A stretch of 13,290 bases of DNA from Chloroflexota bacterium. GTDB taxonomy: Bacteria; Chloroflexota; Dormibacteria; CF-121. Position 1 is the first letter of the stretch. The number at the start of each line of letters is the position of its first letter. The stretch is from contig VBFX01000010.1 of assembly GCA_005889395.1 (NCBI GenBank), positions 1-13,290 on the forward strand. Reading direction: 5' to 3'. The notes below the pieces were generated by a model. That model was not told where the DNA came from. It searched no databases and saw only the letters and a list, made by a program, of their open reading frames with translations. Made by a program: the position numbers and the translations under genes. Below, in pieces: positions 1 to 7,696 of the stretch.

Positions 1-815
1 AGGCGTTTTCGCTCGGCGCGCTGCTCGCGTCGCGCCGCCTTGGCCTGCCGTTTGTCTTCACGCCGTTGCGTCACGAGCGCCCCCTGGGATGGAACTCGCC
101 GGCGTTTCGGACGCTGTATCGGCAGGCTGACGCCGTGGTCGCGCTCACCGAGGCCGAGAAAGCCTGGCTGATCGGCCGGGGCGCCCGGCCGGACCGAACC
201 CACGTCATCGGCCTCGGCCCAACCAACGATCCGCAGGCCTCTGCGGCGCCCGCGCGCGAGATGGCCGGCCCGGGAAAGATCGTCCTCTTCCTCGGCCAGC
301 TACATCCTTATAAAGGTTTTGGCGCGCTGATCGAGGCGGCGCGCGCTTTCGCCGATCGCGACGACGTCCGGTTCGTCTTTGCCGGGCCCGATGTCCGCGG
401 CCAGGCGCGCGCGTTTTCCGCAGCGCCGGCCAACGTACGCTACCTGGGGCAGGTCGACGCCGCGATGCGCGACTCGCTGTTGCAGGCCTGTACCGTGCTC
501 TGCGTGCCCTCGTCCCGGGAGAGCTTCGGGGCCGTCCTGGTCGAGGCCTGGTCGTGTGGCAAGCCCGTGATCGGCGGGCCGGCCGCCGCGACGCGCGAGC
601 TGATCGACGACGGCCTCGACGGCTGGACGGTGCCGCAGGACCCTCGAGCGATCGTGGCCGCGCTCGAGCGCGTGCTCGGGGACGAGGCGCTCGCCCGCCG
701 TGCCGGCGAGGCGGGACGCGCCAAGGTCGCCGGCCGCTTCAGCTGGCCGGCCATCGCGCAGCGCCATCTCGAGATCTACGGGACCCTGCTCGCGCGCGCG
801 GAGCGTCCCGCGTGA
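1..815 (+). CDS. Family-4 glycosyltransferase (GT-B fold), 5'-truncated by the window edge
   Basis: A GT-B sugar transferase of the GT4 family, expected to move a sugar from an NDP-sugar to a lipid-linked or growing glycan at the cytoplasmic membrane face. The frame is open from base 3, before any start codon, and already encodes conserved N-terminal-domain sequence (LPFVFTPLRHERP), so the true start lies upstream and perhaps 100 residues are missing. The donor-binding half is complete: a strand and loop reading VLFLGQLHPYKGF near bases 270-320, then the EX7E motif with glutamates at 519-521 and 543-545 (ESFGAVLVE), followed by CGKPVIGG and a C-terminal helix region. The TGA stop at 813-815 overlaps the GTG start of the next gene, implying translational coupling in an operon. 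The sugar specificity cannot be read from the sequence. Confidence 0.9.
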   Translation, partial: AFSLGALLASRRLGLPFVFTPLRHERPLGWNSPAFRTLYRQADAVVALTEAEKAWLIGRGARPDRTHVIGLGPTNDPQASAAPAREMAGPGKIVLFLGQLHPYKGFGALIEAARAFADRDDVRFVFAGPDVRGQARAFSAAPANVRYLGQVDAAMRDSLLQACTVLCVPSSRESFGAVLVEAWSCGKPVIGGPAAATRELIDDGLDGWTVPQDPRAIVAALERVLGDEALARRAGEAGRAKVAGRFSWPAIAQRHLEIYGTLLARAERPA

Positions 816-1576
816 GCCCGAGCCACAATGTCCTGGGCGTCGGCATCAGCCCAATCAACATGGGCCAGGCGCTCGACCGGATCGACGCCTGGATCGGCGC
901 CCGCGATCGTCAGTACGTGTGCGTGTGCAACGTGCACTCAGTGATGGAGTGCCGGCGCTCGCCTACGGTTCGCCGCGTGTTCAATCGGGCGGGCATGGTC
1001 ACCCCCGACGGCGTCCCGCTGGTCTGGCTGCTGCGCATGGCCGGGTACGCGCAGGTGGCACGCGTCTACGGCCCCGACCTGATGCTGGCGGCCATGGAGC
1101 ACTCGCTGGCCACCGGCCACCGGCATTACCTGCACGGCGGGGTTTCCGGCGTGGCGGATGAACTCGCCGCCGTCATGCGCCGGCGGTTTCCCGGCGTAGC
1201 GATCGTCGGCGCCAGCACGCCCGCCTTCGGAACCGCGGAGGAGCTCTGCACCGGCGAAATCGCTGACATCATTAACGCAATGGAACCCGATATCGTTTGG
1301 GTAGGAATGAGCACACCGAAGCAGGATCTCTGGATGTCGTGCATGCGGCCGCGGCTGCGCGCGCCGGTGCTCATCGGGGTCGGCGCGGCCTTCGATTTTC
1401 ACACCGGCCGGGTGGCGCAGGCGCCGCGCTGGATGATGCGGTCGGGACTCGAGTGGCTCTTTCGACTCAAGCAGGAGCCGCGCCGGCTGTGGCGTCGCTA
1501 CCTGATCGATAACCCCTGGTTCCTCTTCGAGATCGGCCGCCAGAAGCTCGGTCTCAAGCGATTCGAGCCGGACTAA
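812..1576 (+). CDS. WecG/TagA/CpsF-family glycosyltransferase
   Basis: A GT26 enzyme, a family that adds the second sugar (typically ManNAc or ManNAcA) to an undecaprenyl-PP-linked first sugar in teichoic-acid, enterobacterial common antigen or exopolysaccharide synthesis. I choose the GTG at 812, overlapping the upstream stop as GTGA; it gives 254 residues, the usual family length, and puts LGVGISPINM at the N-terminus as in relatives. Visible motifs are VCNVHSV with Asn40, TPDGVPLVW with Asp66 (the family's conserved acid), ARVYGPDLM, the GMSTPKQD loop, IGVGAAFDFHTG, and the membrane-contacting tail GLEWLFRL...EPRRLWRRY. The usual PKQE is PKQD here, a mild substitution. The gene ends 4 bases before the next ATG. 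The family call is firm; donor and acceptor sugars are not known. Confidence 0.93.
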   Translation: MSPSHNVLGVGISPINMGQALDRIDAWIGARDRQYVCVCNVHSVMECRRSPTVRRVFNRAGMVTPDGVPLVWLLRMAGYAQVARVYGPDLMLAAMEHSLATGHRHYLHGGVSGVADELAAVMRRRFPGVAIVGASTPAFGTAEELCTGEIADIINAMEPDIVWVGMSTPKQDLWMSCMRPRLRAPVLIGVGAAFDFHTGRVAQAPRWMMRSGLEWLFRLKQEPRRLWRRYLIDNPWFLFEIGRQKLGLKRFEPD

Positions 1577-1580
1577 CTCC

Positions 1581-3083
1581 ATGACGAGCGTACTGGGGAT
1601 CGTGCTGGTCATTCTTTTGCTTGGGCTGCTGGCGGTCGCGCTTCGCACCGCCATCGGGACGCCGTTCCGCGCGCTCGGCATCCTGGTTGCCGGCATGGCG
1701 GTCCACAACTTCCTGCTGATGATCCTGCTGCGACTGGGAACCCCGGACCTGCTGGTGCGGCTGCTGCAGGCGTGGAAAGAGGTCATCCTGCTCGCCTTGC
1801 TGGCCATGGCGGTGTGGACCGGCTGGCGCCGGTGGCAGGCCGGCAACCGCCCGCGGCTTCGGCCCATCGATCGGCTGGTGATCGCCTTCGCCGTGGTCGC
1901 GGTGATCTATTTCGTCCTGCCGGGCATCTTGCTGCAGTCGCAGGCGTCGCTCGCGCAGCGCGTTCTCGGGCTGCGCGTCCTTCTCCTGATCCCGGTGCTC
2001 TATCTCTTTGGACGGGTCTTTCCACCGCGCGGTCGATCCGACCTCACCTTTGTCGCAATCCTGATCGTCGGGGCGGCCGGCCTGGTCGGCCTCTTCGGCA
2101 TGATCGAGCTCTGGCTGGTGCCGACTGCCCAGTGGCTGGGTTGGGGTGTCAACCAGCTGTCGGCCTGGCTCGGCTTCACCTACCACGGCCCGGGTGGGCT
2201 GCCGGAGAATTTTTTCCAGACGACCGCGGAAGGCATCCTCTTGCGCCGCATGGTCTCGACCTACGTCAGTCCACTCGCGATCGCCTACACCGGCCTGCTG
2301 GTCGTGCCGCTGGGGATCGCCCTCCTGCTCGACCGCCATCCCCGTCTGCGCGAGTTCGCCGCGGTCGCACTCGTCCTGACCCTGCTTGGAATTCTCTTCA
2401 GCGTGACGCGCCTCGCGCTCGCGACCCTGGTGGCGGAGTGGGCCCTGCTCTACGTCCTGTGGCGGCGCCGCTGGCTGATCCCAGCAACGCTGCTGGTGGC
2501 GGGGGCCGCGGTGCTGATGCTCTACCAGTATCCGCGCATCGGCCCGCTGGTCGACCGCAACCTGGTCGCCATCGGTCACCGGCCGACCGGGATGCATTTC
2601 GGCAACCAGTCCGATCCGTCGGCGATCGAGCACCTTCAGGAGCTGGGCAAAGACGTCGATTTCGTCCGCCAGCATCCGCTTGGCGCCGGGCTGGGCAGCT
2701 CGGTCCACCGCTATGGCACGACGGTGGGGACCGGCGAGAGCGCGGTTCTGGACGTCTTTGGCGAGCTCGGCGTCGTCGGTGGCGTGCTGTACCTCGCCAT
2801 CTACCTGGCGGGAATCGTCTATGGACTGCGCGGGTTTTTCCGCCGCCGCGACGATCCCCTGGTTTGCGCGCTGGGACTGACCGCCGCGGCGGGAGGACTG
2901 GCCCTGATCCCCATCACGCTGACGAGCGATATCTGGAGCGACTTTTCGGTGACGTTTCTTTTCTGGTGGGCGGTCGGCTACAGCGTGAGGCTGGCAACCA
3001 CCGCGACCACGACGCTAGTTCGAGGGAGTGGACCCGTTGCGCGTGTCGACGGGTTTGCGGAACCAGATTCCCTCGTTGTCTGA
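1581..3083 (+). CDS. O-antigen polymerase/ligase-like multi-pass membrane protein (Wzy/WaaL superfamily)
   Basis: A 500-residue polytopic membrane protein that would polymerise lipid-linked repeat units on the outer face of the membrane (Wzy) or transfer the glycan to its final acceptor (WaaL-like). The sequence has about ten or more hydrophobic spans. A large extracytoplasmic loop around residues 190-225 separates the two halves. Near residue 360 is the typical Wzy_C-region signature DFVRQHPLGAGLGSS, followed by ESAVLDVFGELGVVGGVLYL. Basic clusters such as LWRRRW and GFFRRRDD fit cytoplasmic loops. The ATG at 1581 follows the previous stop by 4 bases, with no clear Shine-Dalgarno sequence, so coupling is likely. 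The last 69 bases overlap the convergent methyltransferase gene. Polymerase and ligase functions cannot be separated from sequence alone. Confidence 0.85.
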   Translation: MTSVLGIVLVILLLGLLAVALRTAIGTPFRALGILVAGMAVHNFLLMILLRLGTPDLLVRLLQAWKEVILLALLAMAVWTGWRRWQAGNRPRLRPIDRLVIAFAVVAVIYFVLPGILLQSQASLAQRVLGLRVLLLIPVLYLFGRVFPPRGRSDLTFVAILIVGAAGLVGLFGMIELWLVPTAQWLGWGVNQLSAWLGFTYHGPGGLPENFFQTTAEGILLRRMVSTYVSPLAIAYTGLLVVPLGIALLLDRHPRLREFAAVALVLTLLGILFSVTRLALATLVAEWALLYVLWRRRWLIPATLLVAGAAVLMLYQYPRIGPLVDRNLVAIGHRPTGMHFGNQSDPSAIEHLQELGKDVDFVRQHPLGAGLGSSVHRYGTTVGTGESAVLDVFGELGVVGGVLYLAIYLAGIVYGLRGFFRRRDDPLVCALGLTAAAGGLALIPITLTSDIWSDFSVTFLFWWAVGYSVRLATTATTTLVRGSGPVARVDGFAEPDSLVV

Positions 3084-3767
3084 GGGCATCAAGACCGGGC
3101 GCAGGCCGCGGGTCTGAAGGAACTCATCGAGGGCGCGCCGGCAACCGGGCCAGTGGCCGTAGTCGTCGAACACGAGAAAGCCGCCCGGCACCACGCGATC
3201 GTAGAAGTTGTTCAGGATGGTCATCGTCGATTCGTACCAGTCGGCGTCGAGGTGGAGCAGGGCGATCGGCCCGGTCTGCGCCGGCCCCAGCGTGTTGTCG
3301 AACCAGCCTTTGACGATCTGCACGCGATCGGTCTTGGCGCCGACGCGCGACAGCACCTCGCGCACCATCTCTTCCTGACCGAGGCACTGGCCGACCCACG
3401 CCTTCGCCCGTTCTCCATCCTGCGGCTTCGGCTCCGGGAGCCCCTCGAAAGAATCGAACAGCCACACGACGCGGGCCTCCCTGGCGGCGACATGGGCGAG
3501 GATCGCTCCCGTCCCGCCGTTGCAGCTGCCGCATTCGACGAAGGCGCCGGAGAGCCCTTCCACGCTGGCGCGGTTCGCGAGCTTCCACAAGGTCCGCAGC
3601 CGTGGAACCGGAACCATCGTGTAGGGCCGCACCGTGCGCAGCAGCCGGAGCTCCTCGAGTGAGGCCGGCGGCACCGACCAGGAGAGGATCTCCTTCGTCG
3701 CTCGCTTCAGTCGCGATGCCAGCCGGCGAGCCGCCGGCGGGCCCGCCGTTACCTGCGCATTTGCCAT
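3015..3767 (-). CDS. TylF/MycF-type SAM-dependent O-methyltransferase
   Basis: A 250-residue class I methyltransferase of the TylF (macrocin O-methyltransferase) family, which methylates sugar hydroxyls; here a glycan sugar is the likely target. The SAM-binding segment is FVECGSCNGGTG at residues 76-87, followed by LFDSFEGLPEP (103-113). The metal/catalytic region has LDADWYEST (173-181) and DDYGHWPGCRRA (201-212), including the acidic residues that bind Mg2+ in MycF. All motifs are intact. The frame stays open 131 codons upstream, but that extension is antisense to the flippase gene, Gln/Arg/Asp-rich and unlike the family, so I start at ATG 3767. Its stop lies inside the 3' end of the polymerase gene, and its start is 24 bases from the divergent flippase ATG. 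A -10-like TATAGT sits just upstream. Confidence 0.92.
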   Translation of the reverse strand: MANAQVTAGPPAARRLASRLKRATKEILSWSVPPASLEELRLLRTVRPYTMVPVPRLRTLWKLANRASVEGLSGAFVECGSCNGGTGAILAHVAAREARVVWLFDSFEGLPEPKPQDGERAKAWVGQCLGQEEMVREVLSRVGAKTDRVQIVKGWFDNTLGPAQTGPIALLHLDADWYESTMTILNNFYDRVVPGGFLVFDDYGHWPGCRRALDEFLQTRGLRPVLMPSDNEGIWFRKPVDTRNGSTPSN

Positions 3768-3788
3768 GTCGGGTCGACCTACTATAAC
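3761..3788 (+). promoter_or_regulatory. Candidate sigma70-type promoter for the flippase gene, leaderless geometry
   Basis: TTGCCA at 3761-3766 (5 of 6 to TTGACA) is followed after 16 bases by TATAAC at 3783-3788 (5 of 6 to TATAAT). Initiation about 7 bases downstream falls at 3795, the second of two tandem ATG codons (3792 and 3795). A register shift to TACTAT at 3780-3785 would place it at 3792. Either way the mRNA would begin at or within a base or two of a start codon. The -35 covers the first codons of the divergent methyltransferase gene. Confidence 0.5.
3781..3786 (-). promoter_or_regulatory. Candidate -10 box for the methyltransferase gene
   Basis: On the minus strand the hexamer reads TATAGT (5 of 6 to TATAAT). 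Transcription would start near 3774, about 7 bases before the ATG at 3767. No convincing -35 is visible. It physically overlaps the plus-strand -10 of the flippase gene, so the two promoters cannot easily be occupied together. Confidence 0.45.
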
Positions 3789-3791
3789 GCC

Positions 3792-5270
3792 ATGATGCCG
3801 CCTGACCCAGAGTCGGTGCTGGGCGACATCGACCGGTCGCTGATTCGCGTGAGGGCGACCCGCGGCGTCGCATTTCTCGTGCTCCGATACGCCGGGATCC
3901 GGCTGCTCGGCCTCGCCGCCAACATCGTTCTGTCGCGCTTGCTGTCGCCCGAAGCCTTCGGCATCTATGCCATCACGCTGTTCCTGCTCGTGCTGCTCAG
4001 CTTCGTGGGCGACTTCGGGTTGAGCGCCTCCTTGTTGCAGCAGCGCCACGCCATCAGCGACGCCGACATCCGGACCGTGTTCACGGCGCAACAGCTGCTG
4101 GTCCTTTCGCTGCTCGTCGTCCTGTTCCTGCTGGCGCCGGCGCTGGCGTCGAGCTATCACCTCGGCGCCAATGGATCGTGGTTCATCCGGCTGATGCTGA
4201 TTGCCGGACTCTTTACCTCGCTGCGGACGGCGCCGACCATCATCCTGGAACGCCAGCTGCGCTACGGCCAGCTCTCCGTCATCGACGCCGTCGACTTTGG
4301 CCTGTTTCAGCTGACGGCCGTGATCCTGGCGTTCATGGGATACGGCGTCTGGAGCTTCGTGCTCGCCGTGTTGCTGGCCAAACTGATCAGCACCCTGCTC
4401 GCCTACCGGCTGGCCGGATGGATGCCGGCGTTCGGCTTCGACGCCTCACGTTTTGCCGGATTGTGGCGATTCGGCGTGCCCTTTCAGCTCAGCTGGCTGA
4501 CCTACTTTCTTCGCGACTACATGATTCCGATCGTGGGCGGCCTGCTCGTGACCACGGCCCAGGTTGGCTACCTGAACTGGGCGCTGGCGCTCACCGGCAT
4601 CCCGGGCCAGCTCGCCCAGATCGTGGGCCGGGTCACGCTGCCGGCTTTCGCACGGTACCAGGATGAGCCGGGGGCACTGGCAAAGGCCATCGAGCAATCG
4701 ATCCGGGGACTGGCCATCACCGCGCTGCCTCTGCACCTCGGGATCGCAGCCACGGCCCCCTGGTTGATCCACCTCGTCTTTTCTGACAAATGGCTCCCCG
4801 CCCTGCCCGCCGTTTACCTGCTGTCCCTGCACTGGTCCGGCAACAACCTGACGAGCCCGCTGGTCAGCGCGCTCAACGCGATGGGACACGTCCGGCTGGC
4901 CCTGTTGCTGAGTGCCACCTGGGCCGCCGCCACCTTTGCGGTCGCCCTCCTCTTCTTGCCACGCGTCGGGTTCGTGGCGTTCGCGCTCGCCTACAGCGTC
5001 ACGATGGTGGGCGCATCGAGCGCCGCTGTGCTTGTCATGCGCCGTTTCGTTCCAATCCGGCTCTGGCCCGCGGTCCGCGCGCCGCTGGCGGCCGCCGTGG
5101 TTTCGTGCGGGGCGTGCTTTCTGGCGCGACAGGTCTTGCCGGAGACTCTGCTCGACCTCGTCATCCTGATCCTGGCGACGGGAGCCGCCTACGCCGGGCT
5201 CCTCTATGGGTTCGAGCGCCGCCGGCTCCAGTCGGAGCTGCGCCTGGTTCTCGGCCGCGCGGCCGGCTGA
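3792..5270 (+). CDS. Wzx-like polysaccharide flippase (MOP superfamily)
   Basis: A 492-residue integral membrane protein expected to flip undecaprenyl-PP-linked oligosaccharides across the cytoplasmic membrane. The N-terminal part is typical of polysaccharide-synthesis transporters: an amphipathic cytoplasmic start, then LRYAGIRLLGLAANIVLSRL, LSPEAFGIYAITLFLLVLLSF and GDFGLSASLLQQ. A loop region with LERQLRYGQLSVIDA and about twelve or more hydrophobic spans follow. The length fits the family. Tandem ATGs at 3792 and 3795 are both possible starts; the promoter geometry suits either. It heads a two-gene unit with the downstream GT4, whose start lies 1 base after this stop. Together with the upstream polymerase-like gene it suggests a Wzx/Wzy-dependent pathway. 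The substrate is unknown; a lipid II or teichuronic-acid exporter of the same superfamily is an alternative. Confidence 0.88.
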   Translation: MMPPDPESVLGDIDRSLIRVRATRGVAFLVLRYAGIRLLGLAANIVLSRLLSPEAFGIYAITLFLLVLLSFVGDFGLSASLLQQRHAISDADIRTVFTAQQLLVLSLLVVLFLLAPALASSYHLGANGSWFIRLMLIAGLFTSLRTAPTIILERQLRYGQLSVIDAVDFGLFQLTAVILAFMGYGVWSFVLAVLLAKLISTLLAYRLAGWMPAFGFDASRFAGLWRFGVPFQLSWLTYFLRDYMIPIVGGLLVTTAQVGYLNWALALTGIPGQLAQIVGRVTLPAFARYQDEPGALAKAIEQSIRGLAITALPLHLGIAATAPWLIHLVFSDKWLPALPAVYLLSLHWSGNNLTSPLVSALNAMGHVRLALLLSATWAAATFAVALLFLPRVGFVAFALAYSVTMVGASSAAVLVMRRFVPIRLWPAVRAPLAAAVVSCGACFLARQVLPETLLDLVILILATGAAYAGLLYGFERRRLQSELRLVLGRAAG

Positions 5271-5271
5271 G

Positions 5272-6339
5272 TTGCGCGTCGCCCATGTCCTGCCGGCCTA
5301 TTTCGCGCCGGCCATCGATTTCATGGGCGGCGGCGACCGCTATGCGTTCAAGCTCGCCCGGGCGCTGCAGCCGTACTGCGAGGTGACGTTCTTCACCTTC
5401 GGCGCGCGCTACCGCGAGGAATCGCTCGACGGCCTTCGGCACGTCGTGTTGCCCGCGCTCGGCGCCAATCCGGACAATCCGATGCCGCGCTCCCTCGTGT
5501 TTTTGAGCCGGCGCTTCGACATCCTGCACCTCTACCAGCTGCGCACGACGGTCAGTAGCTTGGCGATCGCGCTACGGGCCGCCGCCCGCCGCCCGCTCGT
5601 CGCGACCGACCTCGGTGGAGGCGGTCGAAGCGCAACGATGCGCTTGAAGCTCTATCGCCTGGTCAAGCGCTTTGTCTGCATCTCCGAGTTCTCCCGCGGG
5701 CTCCTGCCGCCGGAGGTGCGCTCGCGGGCGGTCGCCCTCAAGGGTGGCCTCGACCCCGCCCGATTCCCCTTCGACGCCGGCCCGCGGGAGCGGCAGGTCC
5801 TCCAGGTCAGCCGTTTGATGCCGCACAAAGGCCAGAACTATCTCATCGAGGCGGCCGGCGAGGACATCCCGGTCGTGATCGCCGGCAAGGTCGTCGATCG
5901 CGATTACTATCGCGACCTCCAGAAAATGGCGCAGGGCAAGCGCGTACGATTCCTGATCGATGTCGACGACGACGCGATCCTCGCCGAGTACCGGCGCGCC
6001 CGGGTCACCGTCCAGGCATCGGTGTTTCGCGACATGTACGGCGGCTACTGGCCGACGTCCGAGCTGCTCGGCTTGCCCCTGCTCGAGTCGATGGCCGTCG
6101 GCACGCCGGTGATTTGCACGAACGTCGGCGGTATGCCTGAGCTCGTCCGCGACGGTACCACCGGCTTCGTCATCCCGCCCAATGATCCGGCAGCGCTGCG
6201 TGCGCGGCTCGAGACCTTGCTGGGCGATGCGACACGGGCCTCCGCCATGGGGGCGGCCGGCCACGCCTACGTCCAGCAGTTCACCTGGGACGCGGCCGCG
6301 CGCCAGGTGAGCGGCGAGTACGCGAGGCTGCTCGGCTAG
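5272..6339 (+). CDS. Family-4 glycosyltransferase (GT-B fold)
   Basis: A complete 355-residue GT4 enzyme. I choose the TTG at 5272, one base after the flippase TGA, because it places the first beta-strand (RVAHVLPAYF) at the N-terminus. The upstream ATG at 5206 would add 22 low-complexity residues read through the flippase end. The N-domain has the glycine-rich FMGGGDRYAFKLARAL at about 17-32. The C-domain starts near residue 176 with VLQVSRLMPHKGQNYLIEAA and has the EX7E motif at Glu264 and Glu272 (ELLGLPLLE), then VGTPVICTNVGGMPELV and TGFVIPPNDP. All expected motifs are present. Translational coupling to the flippase suggests it acts on the same repeat unit. The sugar is not inferable. The gene ends with a single base separating it from the convergent CorC-like gene. 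Confidence 0.92.
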   Translation: MRVAHVLPAYFAPAIDFMGGGDRYAFKLARALQPYCEVTFFTFGARYREESLDGLRHVVLPALGANPDNPMPRSLVFLSRRFDILHLYQLRTTVSSLAIALRAAARRPLVATDLGGGGRSATMRLKLYRLVKRFVCISEFSRGLLPPEVRSRAVALKGGLDPARFPFDAGPRERQVLQVSRLMPHKGQNYLIEAAGEDIPVVIAGKVVDRDYYRDLQKMAQGKRVRFLIDVDDDAILAEYRRARVTVQASVFRDMYGGYWPTSELLGLPLLESMAVGTPVICTNVGGMPELVRDGTTGFVIPPNDPAALRARLETLLGDATRASAMGAAGHAYVQQFTWDAAARQVSGEYARLLG

Positions 6340-6340
6340 C

Positions 6341-7684
6341 TCAGGGCTGCGGAGGTGGGCCGGGGCGGACGGGTTGGGGTGAGGTCGAGAGCGTCGCCTG
6401 ACCCTGGTTGGCTTCCGGAATCTGGAAGGGCGTCTCGCTGCGGATGCGGACCTTCTTGATGCGCGTCCCCTGAACGGCCTCCACCCGAAGGGTCGCGGTG
6501 CCGAGCTTGAGGGTGGTGCCGACCTTGGGGGCGGCGCCCAGCTGGTTGAGGACATAGCCGCCGATGGTGTCGTAGTCGTCCGCCGCGATGTCGAGCTTGA
6601 GGAGCTCGTTGACGTCGTCCACGCTGACGCGCCCGTCGAGGACGACTTCATTGGGCGAGATGAACTGGATCTCGTCCTCCTCGCCGATGTCGTATTCGTC
6701 CTGGATCGGCCCGACGATCTCCTCGAGGATGTCTTCGATCGTCACCGCGCCCGCCGTCCCGCCATACTCGTCGACGACGATCGCCATGTGGACGCGATTC
6801 TTGCGGAGGTCGCGCAGCACGTCCTGCACCTTGTTCGATTCCGGCGTGAAGTACGGCTTGCGCGCGATCTCGCGCAGCGTCTTCTGCTGACCGCGGACGA
6901 CGGCCCGCAGCAGGTCTTTCGCGTAGAGCACGCCCACGGTGTGGTCCAGGTTGCCTTCGTAGACGGGGATCCGGGTATGGCCGTGCTTGGTCACGAGGTC
7001 GACCGCCTTCTCGACCGGCTCGTTCACCTCGATCGCGACCAGGTCGGTCCTCGGCACCATGAGCTCGCGGACGCGCATGTCGCCCATCTCGAAGATGCCG
7101 TGGATCATCTCGCGTTCCTCTTCCTCGATGACGCCCTCTTCTTCGCCGACGGAGACGAGCATCTTGAGCTCTTCCTCCGTGACGAACGGCCCGCGCACCT
7201 GGGCCTTGCCGCCCATCATGCGAAGGATGAGGCGCGTCACCGCCGTGAGGACGAACACGACCGGTCGCATCACGTAGGTCGCCCCGGAGATCAGCCGAGC
7301 CATGCGGAGCGCGACGCGCTCGGCGCGCTGCAGGGCCAGCGTCTTGGGCGTGATCTCGCAGGCGACGAGCACGATCAGTGACAGCACCAGGCTGACCGCC
7401 CACTCGGCCACCCGCGCCTGGTAGAGATGCAAGGCGAGCAACGTCGCCGTCGACGAGGCGACGATGATCGCGACGGTGTTCACGATCAGGATCGTCGACA
7501 GGTAGGCATTCGGATCTCGATGCAGGCGCTCGATCACGATCGCCTGCGGGACGTTCTGCTCGACGAGCTGGCGCAGTCGCACGCGCGAGATCGACGTCAG
7601 CGAGGTCTCGGCCGAGGCAGCCAGCGCCGCCAGGACGAGCGAAATCACGATGACGACGAGCTCAGCGAGGGTTGTTGCGTCCAC
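6341..7684 (-). CDS. CNNM/CorC (HlyC) family membrane protein with CBS pair
   Basis: A 447-residue membrane protein of the hemolysin-C/CorC group, now linked to Mg2+ or other divalent-cation transport; older names such as hemolysin are misleading. The DUF21/CNNM transmembrane domain spans about 1-160, with AETSLTSISRVRLR after the first span and CEITPKTLALQRAERVAL (109-126), whose Glu110 and Pro113 are family hallmarks. An acidic helix (about 169-200) leads into two CBS domains (about 205-325; RELMVPRTDLVAI, HTRIPVYEG, IVVDEYGGTAGAVTIEDILEE) that bind nucleotides in relatives. The CorC_HlyC domain follows (about 336-415), then a Pro/Gln-rich tail. The start is GTG at 7684, 12 bases after the prs stop without a visible Shine-Dalgarno sequence, so expression from the glmU-prs transcript is likely. 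Confidence 0.93.
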   Translation of the reverse strand: MDATTLAELVVIVISLVLAALAASAETSLTSISRVRLRQLVEQNVPQAIVIERLHRDPNAYLSTILIVNTVAIIVASSTATLLALHLYQARVAEWAVSLVLSLIVLVACEITPKTLALQRAERVALRMARLISGATYVMRPVVFVLTAVTRLILRMMGGKAQVRGPFVTEEELKMLVSVGEEEGVIEEEEREMIHGIFEMGDMRVRELMVPRTDLVAIEVNEPVEKAVDLVTKHGHTRIPVYEGNLDHTVGVLYAKDLLRAVVRGQQKTLREIARKPYFTPESNKVQDVLRDLRKNRVHMAIVVDEYGGTAGAVTIEDILEEIVGPIQDEYDIGEEDEIQFISPNEVVLDGRVSVDDVNELLKLDIAADDYDTIGGYVLNQLGAAPKVGTTLKLGTATLRVEAVQGTRIKKVRIRSETPFQIPEANQGQATLSTSPQPVRPGPPPQP

Positions 7685-7696
7685 GGGATATACCGG

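Noticed and set aside
554..811. Earlier start for the WecG/TagA gene
   Set aside because: The extra 86 residues are Arg-rich and overlap the GT4 gene in another frame; GTG 812 gives the normal family length.
938..1867. Minus-strand open frame of 309 codons antisense to the WecG/TagA gene
   Set aside because: Antisense to an intact, motif-rich gene; composition is a shadow with no recognisable motif.
1554..2708. Long minus-strand open frame (384 codons) antisense to the polymerase-like gene
   Set aside because: Its product is rich in Gln, Asp, Arg and His with no hydrophobic core or family match, the usual shadow of a GC-rich membrane-protein gene.
3768..4160. N-terminal extension of the methyltransferase by 131 codons
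   Set aside because: Low-complexity Gln/Arg-rich translation antisense to the flippase; family N-termini begin near the ATG at 3767, which also fits the promoter.
5252..5265. Perfect 14-base palindrome cggccgcgcggccg at the flippase end
   Set aside because: Within coding sequence and typical of chance in GC-rich DNA; no T-run and the next gene is coupled, so not a terminator.
5572..6651. Minus-strand open frame of 359 codons spanning the GT4/CNNM junction
   Set aside because: Begins with a Ser/Thr/Arg-rich shadow of the CNNM gene and is antisense to the GT4; no family features.
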